A program made the translations under genes and the position numbers. From positions 124,001-188,000 of the forward strand of contig BQMF02000265.1 in the NCBI GenBank assembly GCA_027922465.2: a DNA stretch of 64,000 nt, read 5' to 3'. Numbering within the stretch: the stretch's first letter is position 1; each line of letters opens with the position of its first letter. The stretch is from Turritopsis dohrnii. Taxonomy: Eukaryota > Cnidaria > Hydrozoa > Anthoathecata > Oceaniidae. Positions 52,935 to 63,197 of this stretch are shown here, in pieces. Below the pieces are notes generated by a model that saw only the letters and a program-made list of their open reading frames with translations, was not told the origin of the DNA and searched no databases.

Positions 52935-53690
52935 ATTAGATCATTGAAGGACTACAGCAAATATTCGAAAGCGACATATGCCGTCACACGAAGTAAGAAA
53001 CCAACGAGGCACGACAATTGACAAACGTAAACAAAACAAAGGCAGGCCTACCAAGTTGATGGACAGAGACAGGAGAAACGTCAAGTGGACGTGTTTCGTA
53101 ACAGTTGTGGGTACAAATACACCCACTCGAGGAAGAAAGGCGTCTTAAAAAGAAAGGACACAAAACTTCGTTTGGAATTTGCTCAGAAAGTGCAGAGGTT
53201 AGTTAATCCAACTTTGTGGATAGAGGGAGTGGCTTTTTTCTTGGACGGGGTCACGTTTACCCACAAATACAATATGTTTTATCAAGTCATGGCTCCACAC
53301 ACAATGGCTTGGCGTAAACAAAGGGATGGCCTATGTCTGAATCAACTGTCAAAGGTTTGCATGAAAGACTGCTCACTTCTTTGAAGCCATAGCATATGGC
53401 AGGGGAGTTCCGTTGGCCTAACAGTACGAGGGAAATTTACCTGGCGAGAAGCTTGCAACTTTCGTACGCAAACAATTTCCAAGATTGCTTGAAATGAGCT
53501 CGAACCCTAAGGGGGAACTGTTGCTTCAAGACGAAGATCCATCGCAAAATAGCGGCCCAAGTTGTCATAAGTGAGGTTGGTGCGAGAAAACTGGCAATTC
53601 CGCCACGTAGTCCCGACATCAAGGCAATCGAGAATGTCTTCCACATTGGCGGCTTGCTGCTAAGGCTACTTCAGGGGGTAACTGATGGTT
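52935..53690 (+). pseudogene. Tc1-like transposase pseudogene 2
   Basis: KKGVLKRKDTKLRLEFAQKV, WIEGVAFFLDGVTFTHKYNM (first Asp), then in shifted frames EKLATFVRKQFPRLLEMSSN, LLLQDEDPSQNS (second Asp region) and RSPDIKAIENVFHI-like remains. Same subfamily as pseudogene 1 but a separate, more damaged copy in tandem with it. Several stops and shifts. Confidence 0.8.
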
Positions 53691-54118
53691 GGTTATACAA
53701 TATAACGTACGATTCTATTGTTTTGGTGGTCGGTGATTGGATAATTTTGAGACGGGGGTAACTTTGCGGGGAACAGTTACCCTAAACTTTTACAGAGCGA
53801 TCGTGGAAATGAAATTACAGGAAAATACGCTTCACCATTTTATTCGACATTTTAAATATTTTAACAATTCTTTGTCTCAATGATATTTCCATATTTTAAT
53901 TGATGTTGAAAACTTTTGAATAATTTTTAAAATATGCAGCCACGATAAATATGGAAAAAAGAAAAACAAACTTGTTTTTAAAAACGAAGCTTTTCGTTCT
54001 ATAAGAACATCATCATCAGGTATGTCTGAATTTAGTGTTACCAACATCAAAGGCGATGTGAATACAAATCCTTATAATACCCCAAAAAAACAATTATCTG
54101 ACAACACAATTAGAATAA
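53691..54118. other. Sequence without recognised gene
   Basis: AT-rich, no motif-bearing frame. Confidence 0.5.
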
Positions 54119-54730
54119 CATGCAATCTTACGAAAACTCAAAGTACCATTGAAGCCTGAAACTAAAATTGACTTCCTAGAAAAGACATTTGCGGAAAAAT
54201 GCGACCCAGAAAATAGGATGGATTCATTTATCCCTGAACCATTCGAAGACAGTGACCAGATTATTTCCGACTTAAAGAATATCTACATTAATAAATTTGC
54301 AGCTCACATTGATGCTTTTACAGACACTATGCAAAACGTTTTGGAAGGCAATGGGTCATGGAAATCTGCATGTTTCAACATTTTCAATCCAAGACACTTG
54401 CATCTTGATGAAGAAGGAAACCCATTAACACATCTCCGAATGAAAGAATTTAAATACATATGCAACCCCTTGGAACATCTACAAGACAAGTGAAACTGTG
54501 TTATAGCCAACTCAAACTCAAACTCAAACGCCTGTTCGAAAAATACCTATTCAATTCTACTCCATCATCATTCTTAGATGTTATTGAACCGGTTTTCCAC
54601 AAGCATTTCACCATATGTCAGTATTCAATTAATCCACACCAAGCTGAATATGTTATTCACAAAATGTCTTTGGAACTAAGTCCCTCAGTCCCTCCCACAG
54701 AAAAAGAAGAAGAAATAAAAACAGGTAGTT
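54119..54730 (+). pseudogene. Unrecognised coding fragment upstream of hAT debris
   Basis: A frame with KPETKIDFLEKTFAEKCDPE, FEDSDQIISDLKNIYINKFA and FNPRHLHLDEEGNPLTHLRM continues after a frameshift near 54460 with QVKLCYSQLKLKLKRLFEKY and HQAEYVIHKMSLELSPSVPP. Composition and length look coding, with charged helices. It does not match a family I can name. Given its neighbours it may be the N-terminal region of a hAT-like or other TE protein. Confidence 0.4.
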
Positions 54731-55128
54731 AAAATTAAATTACAGAAAAGCCATTTTCAGTTTTCATTTTGTTTTTCGTGAAAGTAAAGCCACGTCTTTA
54801 AATCTTTAGAAACACAGAAGAAGTAGTTGAAACCAACCAACCAAAATAGGTAATTAAAATTGATTGCTGAGAAAAAAAATTCGCAAAATGACCGAAATTT
54901 ACTAAAAAGTAGGGTTTTTTTTAGATTTTTCGGGGTTGCATCATTTATTTTCCTGATTTCTTGCTAGTTAACTAATGCACGTTCAATTTGCAGTTCAGGT
55001 AGGTCGATTAAAGGTTTGATTGTATTATCTATAGAGCTGAGAAAAGACACAACATGCCTGAAAAATGTCGGCGACCAAATACAAGATCTCAAAGCAAAAA
55101 CGACAAATGGAAACAGAATAAGACTTAG

Positions 55129-55166
55129 CTGAAAAAAATGGGAGTTACAGAAGCTAAACCAAGAGC
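55129..55166 (+). repeat. Short exon-like duplication (with 57220-57258)
   Basis: TTAGCTGAAAA.TGGGAGTT followed by ACA.AAGCTAAACCAAGA occurs here and at 57220-57258 in the same orientation, on either side of the 1.65-kb element. In the second copy it reads ALAEKWELQKLNQEYPDN in an open frame (57194-57376). Confidence 0.6.
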
Positions 55167-55254
55167 ATCTGTCAGAGAAGTGCACAGAATTAATATTCTA
55201 TCTGAAACTCCATCTGAATATTTCAAACAGTCAGTTTCCAGTACAAATTGATAC

Positions 55255-55400
55255 CTTGTTGTGGAAAATTTGCAAGGAAACCCATTGTGGGAAAGATCAA
55301 AACAGATCGCTTATTTTCAATAATTGCTGACGAAGCTAGAGATTGACTGAACAGCCATCACTGGTTGTAAACAATTACGAATTAACACAATTACATCAAT
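55255..55400 (+). pseudogene. hAT / TTF-type transposase fragment
   Basis: GKIKTDRLFSIIADEARD is the conserved start of the catalytic region in zf-TTF/DUF4371 hAT-like transposases (..FSIIADE..D..NKEQL..). A stop follows at once. The fragment is interrupted downstream by the element at 55415. Confidence 0.6.
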
Positions 55401-55414
55401 GAGTGGTATAGTAG

Positions 55415-57060
55415 GATGCTGGTCAAAAATAGAGGGGGTATTTGTGACATTTTTGTTGAGGTTGACATTTATCCCCATAAAATGTGCTAAATTTGAGGTT
55501 GACAACCGAAAATTGAATATGGTTAGGCTGATTAAATTTGCTTTCCAGGGATATAAGTATCTTTTTTTGAGGTTGACTCAAACTGAAGATATGCTTTTTC
55601 GAAGTAGGAGCCAAATTTGAGGTTGACATGGCTTGAGGTTGACAGTACTAGGGTTCTTTGGTCCTGGATTAGTCAACGTTAGATTAGTATTTTCCAAATC
55701 TGTTTGATGCTAAAATACTCAAGAAAGTGTGGACTTTCTCATTATGCGCATAGCTTTGAGGTTGACACTTGTTAAGGGGCCCAAAAGTGAGGTTTACACA
55801 TAAGTTCAGTCATAACTTCAACTTTTTAAGTTATTGAGGCTGTATTCTCAGACACATGGTAAACATGGGGCTTTAACAGCAATTTCAATCAAAAAAATTT
55901 GTTAAAAGAGCCTTTTTTGAGGTTTACAGTGTTTGGTTTATACAAATTATTGGAAGTGGCGAGTCTGACTCTGATATCATTGATGATTATGGGAACACAA
56001 TACCTGCAAGGATTGACTTCCTAAAGGGGCATTTTCTTGAGCGTGAACATACTAACAAAACTTCCCAGTTATTCAAAATTAGCAAAAAGACAACTTTCTT
56101 TTATAGAGAGAGTGTGTTTTATCCGTTTGTACCATTCCATGAAACCAAGAAGGGTTTACGTTTGGATAACAAGGACTTAACTGATATTCTCTGCTATATT
56201 GATAAAATCAAAACAACATGAACACTTCTGCTGCATGTTTTATAATATATGAAACACTATTTGATTTATAGTACATGTTTCATTTGAGTGACTCTCTTCT
56301 TCAGTATTATTTATTTAACATTTTCTCTTCATGGCTTTTTTGTTTTTGACAGAAAAAGTAGTTCACCTTTTATTTCAGTAAGATTCTAGATTATATCACT
56401 GTTAGAATTGTCAACCTCAAACTTTGTTCTTTTAATCGTTCATTATGTATTTTAAGGTAATTTGATAGCCTACTGTTTCAAGAAAATAATTGATTATCTT
56501 TTTGATTCTTATATTATAAAAATTGAAAACTTTTCAATTTATTGAGGTGTTTCCTATCACTTGTCAACCTCAAAAATAGCTCCCTTAATGAATTTGATGT
56601 GTTCTAATAGATTCTTTATGTCCTGGAAAAGGGTTGAAACACCTAGTAAGAAATTATAACATGAGTTTGAGGTTGACAGGGTAAAAACGATTATAGCCCA
56701 GCTTGAAAAACATCAAAATGTCAACCTCAATATCGGCTTCTATACCAAGAAAACCTGGCTCTTTTAACACTTTTTGATTAGTATAACCATTCAACAACCC
56801 ATTTTTAGTAATTTCCAGTTTTCCTTATTAGTTTCTTTTTCTGAGGATGACATTTTCTTGAAACAGTCATTTTTTGCCTGTCAACCTCAAAATGGCTCAA
56901 ATAACAAAAATAGTTATATAAATGGACTCGTCTCTATTAGACCTTTCACCTCATAAAATCTCAAGCTAAACGACAAAGTAATAAATAAGATATCACAAAA
57001 AGTCTAAATTTTGCATTTTTTTGGTGATAAAAAAATGTCACACTAATTTTGACCAGCATC
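55415..57060. mobile_element. 1.65-kb element with reiterated AGGTTGACA motifs
   Basis: GATGCTGGTCAAAA and its inverse TTTTGACCAGCATC form the ends, bordered by GTAG on both sides (55411-55414, 57061-57064), a 4-bp duplication. The interior has well over ten copies of TGAGGTTGACA or TGTCAACCTCA (plus AGGTTTACA variants), in both orientations. It retains one 3'-exon-like frame. Four-bp duplications are known for several superfamilies (for example Chapaev, Ginger1, Sola1); no assignment made. Confidence 0.85.
55930..56221 (+). pseudogene. Terminal exon remnant in the iteron element
   Basis: After a plausible TTTACAG acceptor, a frame reads IIGSGESDSDIIDDYGNTIP, ARIDFLKGHFLEREH, FKISKKTTFFYRESVFYPFV and LDNKDLTDILCYIDKIKTT, then TGA at 56219. 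It has no ATG and looks like the last exon of the parent element's protein. Not recognised. Confidence 0.45.
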
Positions 57061-57375
57061 GTAGACAACATGAAAAAACAATGTATTCTGTAAATCAACA
57101 AAAGCCTAAATTTTTATGGACATGGATTGACAGGTATCAAAAATTGCTTTGGTATGAAGAGATGCAAATCTTGTGAGACTTCTATGATGTACTATGATAA
57201 AACGGTGCAGTGAAGCAAAGGCTTTAGCTGAAAAGTGGGAGTTACAAAAGCTAAACCAAGAATATCCTGATAACATTGTCACTGTCACTTTACAAGTCAT
57301 CAACTTGACAGGTTTTGAAAATCTGAAGGTCCTTCTTAAAATACTTGGTACATTGCTAGTCACAACCTTGAAGTA

Positions 57376-57659
57376 ATACTCTAGGGTGCCAATAAGCCTG
57401 GCAAATATAAAAAGGCTATTGTAATAATTTGTTTGCTTTTAACGAAAAAAGAAGTAAATTAGCCTTTTTTTGTTTAACTTTCATACAGACATCTGTTTCC
57501 TGGTTGCCACCCGTGCACACAAGTAAAATCTGATCTTTTTATTAGTCAGTGGCTTGAAAAATAAAAATAGGACTTTTCTTAATTTCCCAACCCCCCGGTA
57601 ATTAAGACCCTCCCGGCTATTTGATATTAGGACCCCCGCTTATTTGGCACCCTAGAGTA
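57376..57659. mobile_element. 284-bp TA-flanked MITE
   Basis: TACTCTAGGGTGCCAATAAG and the inverse CTTATTTGGCACCCTAGAGTA form the ends, with TA at both borders, as in Tc1/mariner-type MITEs. No coding capacity. Confidence 0.85.
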
Positions 57660-58232
57660 ATAGAAATTCAAAACGACATCCTTGGATGCCGACATTCAGA
57701 TGCATTAAGCACGAAACAGAACATGGCAATGAAATTTTCCAAATGGTGATGGAAATTCAAAAAGACGTTCTTGGATTCAGATGCAATAAGCACAAAGAAG
57801 AACATTATTTAAAGAATGATGAGTCCATGAAACTATGCCAAGAAGTGATAGAAATTCAATAAGACGTTCTTGGATGCGGACATAGTTGCGTTGAGCACTA
57901 AATGAAACATGTCTTAAATGTGATAGAGTTAATCGAATAACGACGAGTCAATCAAAATATACGAAGAGGTGCTAGAAATTCAAAAAGACGTCCTCAGATA
58001 TCGACATTTCGATACATTGAGCACGAAAAAGAACATGGCTAAATGTGACAGTTCAATGAAACTATGTGAAAAAGTACCTAAAAATTCAAAGCAATGTCCT
58101 TGGATACCGACAAATAAATCAATTGAGCACATAACAGAATACAACCTAACCAAGAATGTAGACGCAATAAAACTATACAAAGAAGTATTAGAAATTCAAA
58201 ACAACATTATTGGAGTTTCTGTTTCTGTTTGA
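57660..58232 (+). pseudogene. Decayed TPR array (kinesin-light-chain-like repeats)
   Basis: The phrase LEIQKDVL.., followed by H.D.LSTK.NMA and later MKLCEKV or IKLYKEV, recurs at about 120-130 base intervals in shifting frames, at least four times. A 42-residue unit with EVLEIQKDVLG / LSTKNNMA is the TPR_12 pattern of kinesin light chains and of many NLR-like or bacterial-type TPR proteins. Several stops; the last 87 codons (57969-58232) are open and end GVSVSV. Probably a fragment of a large repeat-protein gene, the only possible host-gene relic here. Confidence 0.6.
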
Positions 58233-58324
58233 TTAAATGGCAAACAAATTTTCGTTTCAAAACAAAATTCAATATACAAAAAGTCTTGAAACAGCACAAG
58301 CTTTTTGATATTTAATCATTTTCA

Positions 58325-58576
58325 ATGCTATTGTGTAAAGGCAGTAGAGCAAAAGATGAAGGAAAAGATGGGGATCAATGGGCTAGAAAAAAAGAAAATA
58401 GACAAGATCTGACTTCTACTAAACTTTCCTATGGGGTAGGTTCAGATCTGATTTCAATGGATGAAGTTTATACCTCTGGTGACCAAGCAGACATGACATT
58501 TTTAGGCAAACATGTTATAAGGCTTCCTACAAAATTTGAAAGTGGTCCACTTGCTAACAAACAGAATGAAAACTGA
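58325..58576 (+). CDS. Unassigned 83-residue frame
   Basis: MLLCKGSRAKDEGKDGDQWA.., hydrophilic, ending just before the Ginger-like element. Balanced composition hints at coding, perhaps an exon of the gene into which the element inserted. No motif recognised. Confidence 0.25.
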   Translation: MLLCKGSRAKDEGKDGDQWARKKENRQDLTSTKLSYGVGSDLISMDEVYTSGDQADMTFLGKHVIRLPTKFESGPLANKQNEN

Positions 58577-58589
58577 GAAAAAGAACTAT

Positions 58590-58809
58590 TGTTGTGCCGC
58601 GTTTTGTAATAAAAGCTGGTTTTGTAATACCTGCCGCGTTTTGTAATAAAAACGGCTGGTTTTGTAATAACTGCCTAGTTTTGTAATAAAAACGGCTGGT
58701 TTTGTAATAACACACCCGACGCGTTTTGTAATAAAAAGTTGCCTCGTTTTGTAATAAAAAAAAGCTGCCGCGTTTTGTAATAACATATTGAATAGTTTTT
58801 GTAATAATT
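58590..58809. repeat. Left TIR array of Ginger copy 2
   Basis: Ten TTTTGTAATA motifs. Preceding hexamers mostly alternate between GCCGCG and GGCTGG, giving a dyad every two units. The array is inverted at 62974-63192. Confidence 0.95.
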
Positions 58810-59201
58810 GCATTTTTACAATATTTTATAAATCATTTTTTATTTTAACTTGGCAAAAGACAGAAATCTTTCATTTTCATAAGAACAATTTTATACGAAC
58901 ACGAGGTTGAAAGATAAGGATATGCTCAGAACACTTTGGATAACAACAAGGTTTTTATTGAGTTTTCGAATCAACACGCTAAATCATACTTTCGTCAGAT
59001 AAGATATCGGATTTCTTTGTTCTATGAAAATTCCAGTTTAAAAGAAAACATAATAAGAAATCGACATTCATGAAATCGAATTTCGAACGTTTTTCTTTTA
59101 CACAAAATTTTCAAGTTTGTAGTAAGTAGTGTGGATTTTGATAGAATTGATAGAATTGATAGAATAGAATAAAGCGTTTTAAGAAAAATCAGACAACGAT
59201 T

Positions 59202-61817
59202 ATGTTGAAAGTTACAAATTTCAAGATTATTTTGTTCGTGTTATTGTTCATATTTCTTGTTGATATTCGTTGTATTTATGGCATCCACACAGTAGGAGAT
59301 GAAGAATACGAAATTTTGCTTAAATTGGCAAAGGGAACGTTTTCAGTTCCAGTGAAAGAGAGAAATCAAGTTCAGAAAAGTGCCATTGTCAAATTTTGGC
59401 GCGCCAAGGGAAAGTTTACCAGTAATGGCGATATACTTCACTACGATGGAAAGAAGGTATGTATATAACTTTAAAACTGTTTTTTAAAGAACCAGAAAAA
59501 GGTAGCTTGGTTTGAGTTCCCACGTGGGGTAGGTTTATTTTTTTAACCAATAAGCAACTTCTTCACATTTTATAACCAATCAGGATTGAGTGTTAATATT
59601 GCATAATTAAACTTTCCAATTATGGTCCGGACATTTTTTCGATACACACTGTAGTATAAGCGGGATTTTGATGAATGTTTTGATCTATATATTTTGATCT
59701 TTTGATATATATTTAAGGTGGTGAGAAGAGGTACCTTAAAAGAAATTGTGAAAAAAACGTTCGACAACAACAAATCAGGAGGGTATAAAAAGATTTACAT
59801 GAGAGGAAAGGATGCGTATGCCGGCTTAAGCCAAAGGGAAGTTAATAGAGCAATCTCACAGGATAAAAACTTACGCAAATTCAGTGTCAAGTTTACAAAT
59901 AAGGCCATACCCCACCCTGTGAGGGTGAAAAGGGTACAAGATCAACACCAAATCGATCTAGTGGACATGCAGAGTACTTCTGTAAACTATGAAGGCAAAA
60001 CTTACAAATATATTTTGTCTTTGATGGACGTTTTCTCAAGATTTCATTGGTTATGCCCCCTTCAAAGCAAGCACAGTGTTGGGATTAAAAAAAAACTTAA
60101 AGAAATTTATGCTATTCACGGTTATCCTGTACGCCTTCAAAGTGACAACGGGGCCGAATTCAAAAAACACGTCAAAAAATTTTGCGAATCTAACAAGATC
60201 AAAATGGTTCGGTGTCGTCCATACCATCCGCAGGCTCAAGGGAAGGTAGAACGCTCCCACCGGGTATTAAGAAGGAAGATTCATTACGACATGATAAAAA
60301 GGCAAAATCGGGGAGTAAATTGGGCAAAGGAAATGTCAAACTATGCTAAGTGTTTGAATAATGAAAAGAGAGAGGAGTTAGGTTGGAAAAGCCCTTTTGA
60401 AATTTATTTTGGGCGAAAGTCAAACGAGCTTGCAAACGCTGGAATAGACCATGACAATACCATAAGTATTCGTAAGACCCTATTGCCTAAAGAAAAAGAT
60501 TTCCAAACTAACTCTTTGCAAGCAAAGTCCTGGCGAAAAAGTGCAAAAAGTGCGTCTGACCGCATGGACAAACGAATGCAAAATTACCATGCAAGGAAAC
60601 ATACCTTCAAAATTTATGAAAACGGCAAAAATGTCTTTGTGCGATGCAAAAACGACAAAAATAAGAAATCCAAAAAATCTACAAGGTACGCTGTAAAACC
60701 TGGAAAGATTTTGAAAAGAAATAAAGACGGTGTTACCTACGACGTGAAGCTGGATAAACCAGAATCTGTTGTGCTCAAATCAGTTCGTTTAGAAAATTTA
60801 GCTGATTCTGTTAAACCTCTACATACCTCAAATTTAAAAGCCAAACTCAAAAACAAAAAACCTCATCCACTATTTATCCCTTTGACACACAACGACCGAC
60901 TGCAAAGTATAACTGACCAAGGATACGACCTTATATTCGATCCACCCGGTGATGGTAATTGTCAGTTTTCTGCCCTAGCTTTTGCGTTGTCTCAAGTTAA
61001 CATTTATAGATCAGCTGAAACACTTCGAAGTGATGTTATTACCTATCTAAGAGAGCACGACCAATTACCAGATGGTTATCCCATTCAGCAATTTCTTGTA
61101 GATATGTCATGGGAGGAGTATTTAAACATAATGTCTAGAGATGGGACATATGGTGACGAGATAACCCTGCGTGCTGTTTCTGACTTATTCAACATAGAAA
61201 TCGACATCGTTTCTACCCTTGGAGAACAGGCATTTGCTAGAGTCACTTCACAAAACTCTGAACCATTTTTCCGAGCAACTCTCGGACATTTTGCTGAAGG
61301 ACAAGGGTTTCACTATGTGGTTTTAAATGGAAATGTTCAGATAGAAGAAAGTGATATAAACGAGGAGGATATCGAAATGGAAAATTTACGGTCAGATGCA
61401 AGAAAGGATGAACATAGCTTACCGAACAATTATCTTGAGTTACTGCCGTTAAAGATCCTGGAGAAAATCTTTTTGATTTTACTATCAGAATCGGAATATA
61501 CATTTCCAAATCATGTTTGCTGGAATTTTCATAATGCAATCTCCGCAATTCCGAGATTGGGCAAAATAACGAACAAGGCTGTAGGACTACTACCGAGGAT
61601 GTATATAAATGACGAAAGTTTGCTTCCAGAGCATACCCCTGGTGAGTTTTGTGTCAGTGTTAAACGGTTGCGACAAAAGTTCGGTATCCATAGTGGCCTA
61701 ATTCGTGAAGTTAAAAAGATAATCGATAGTGCCCGATGGTGTTTTGCTTGGATTGTACTCCTTGCGGAAGCACATGGTTGGTTTATTATCAAGAACATAT
61801 TTTGGAAAAAAAAATAA
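59202..61817 (+). CDS. Integrase-OTU-F-box-like transposase, 784 aa
   Basis: Exon 1 59202-59456 and exon 2 59718-61817, joined across a 261-bp GT-AG intron (GTATGT..TTTAAG); total 2355 nt with one stop. Residues 9-24 are strongly hydrophobic (signal-like). The DDE integrase has Asp165 (QIDLVDM), Asp228 (QSDNGAEF) and Glu263 (QGKVERSH). WKSPFEIYFGRK stands where Gypsy integrases carry GPY/F, followed by a basic SH3-like segment. The OTU cysteine protease has Asp497 and Cys500 in GDGNCQFSALAFAL and a His in FHYVVLNG. LPLKILEKIFLILL is F-box-like, and the end reads HGWFIIKNIFWKKK. No HHCC zinc finger is present. It should excise and integrate the element; OTU could deubiquitinate it or its partners (inferred). 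Confidence 0.92.
59457..59717 (+). other. Intron of the Ginger transposase gene
   Basis: Donor AAG/GTATGTA, acceptor TTTAAG/GTGGTG, phase 0. The decayed copy 1 has its intron at the same place (12758-12922), so the intron predates both insertions. Confidence 0.85.
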
Positions 61818-61935
61818 CTTTGCAATATTTGTTAGTATTTCGTTGGTATTTTTTTTGAGGTGTTTTAGTTTTTGGTTACATCAACATTTTAAATATTTTT
61901 GAAGATTAACAGATATAATTATGTTATGACAATTC

Positions 61936-62147
61936 ACCTTTCCCGTGTTTTAACCTATATAGTACATCCAACCTCGTTTTTAAAATGAAAATTGTTGTTA
62001 ATCATTCTATAGGGAGTTTTTATAAAATAGGATAATTACTATGTAATTAAGTCAAACAATTGATAAAACAATGAAATGCATTAAAACGAGGTTGGATGTA
62101 CTAACTAGGTCGAAACACGGTGTTTAAACAGAAATTCGGGAAAGGTC
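61936..62147. repeat. Hairpin-forming inverted repeat in Ginger 3' region
   Basis: ACCTTTCCCGTGTTTT and AGTACATCCAACCTCGTTTT recur in inverse about 100-150 bases later (AAAACGAGGTTGGATGTACT, then ACACGG and CGGGAAAGGT). Either a small MITE or a functional hairpin downstream of the stop codon. No clear target duplication. Confidence 0.7.
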
Positions 62148-62264
62148 TATATATATGCCCATTAAAACCATACCCTTCAAGGCCATTTGTTGCAATTTTA
62201 CATTCAGTTAATTCGAAGGAAGTGTTGAATTATTTGTCTTGCTTTAACATTCCAGTTTCGCAAA

Positions 62265-62372
62265 ATGTTACCACTGAAAATAAGGGGGCCAGCTGATGTG
62301 ACTGCGCCGACAGGTGAAGTTGCATTTATATTAATAGAACCAAACGACCGACAAGAAATTTCTATAGTCTAA
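62265..62372 (+). CDS. 35-residue small ORF in Ginger copy 2
   Basis: MLPLKIRGPADVTAPTGEVA.. to stop TAA at 62370, preceded by a short leader. It lies between the transposase and the right TIR. Codon content looks protein-like but it is short; GGTGAAG inside could be a splice donor. Speculative. Confidence 0.25.
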   Translation: MLPLKIRGPADVTAPTGEVAFILIEPNDRQEISIV

Positions 62373-62973
62373 AGTCTTTAGACTTTCCTAGTCCCTTAGT
62401 TACTTTTGACGTGTTCGAATTAAAATGTTGTTTTTTCTGTTATTTGATCTTACTATTTTACTTTTAGCATTTTCCACTAATTCGTTTTTATTAATTTTTT
62501 TCAATGAAAACAGTCGTTCCTTATCGTTATATGTCCTCGCTATATTATCTGCCGGACTGAACGAAATGTTTTTATGTCACTTTGGTCCTAGTCGTTTTCT
62601 CCGCTATACGGCCGGGAATATTTCACGGCATTTAGCCTGAATATTTTGCAAACGAAAACGACTAGCAAGCTAGTCTAGTGTTTTAGCAGCTACTTCTAGT
62701 AGAAAAGCCAAGAAAAGGTCAGTTGGAAGCATTAGAACATCTTCTAAGACACCATCAAAGACAAACGGGTAAAAAGTGTCACTTAAGTTTTTGTCTATCT
62801 GGAGAATCGAAATTATAATGTTTTCATTGGCTACGACACAATCAGCTTTATAAACTCTTGATGTCGAATACTACAAGCTAAAACTATTCAAAGTCGCAAT
62901 TTTTGTACTGAGCATGCTCAAAAATCTTCTAAAATGACAACAGCTCCAAAATATGTTTCTTACAAAAAATCTT

Positions 62974-63192
62974 TATTATTACAAAATGAGCTTGAGTCTT
63001 ATTACAAAACGCGGCAGCTTTTTTTTATTACAAAACGAGGCAACTTTTTATTACAAAACGCGTCGGGTGTGTTATTACAAAACCAGCCGTTTTTATTACA
63101 AAACTAGGCAGTTATTACAAAACCAGCCGTTTTTATTACAAAACGCGGCAGGTATTACAAAACCAGCTTTTATTACAAAATGCGGCACAACA
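62974..63192. repeat. Right TIR array of Ginger copy 2
   Basis: Inverse of 58590-58809; TATTACAAAA motifs ending GCGGCACAACA next to the ACTAT duplication. Confidence 0.95.
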
Positions 63193-63197
63193 ACTAT

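Larger units (their letters stand above)
58590..63192 (+). mobile_element. Ginger-like integrase/OTU transposon, copy 2 (apparently intact)
   Basis: Ends TGTTGTGCCGCG.. and ..GCGGCACAACA, each inside a 220-bp array of TTTTGTAATA motifs. The exact 5-bp duplication ACTAT lies on both sides (58585-58589 and 63193-63197). The TGT..ACA termini resemble those of retroviral and Gypsy LTR ends, as described for Ginger elements. It encodes one two-exon protein without interruption. No LTR, reverse transcriptase or protease is present, so it is a DNA transposon. Confidence 0.92.

Noticed and set aside
59202..61817. LTR retrotransposon or endogenous retrovirus origin for the integrase
   Set aside because: No reverse transcriptase, protease or LTRs; the gene is flanked by inverted repeats and a 5-bp duplication, fitting a DNA transposon.
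62425..62640. 71-residue hydrophobic frame as a gene
   Set aside because: Composition follows T-rich DNA; no motif, and nothing in the element suggests a membrane protein here.
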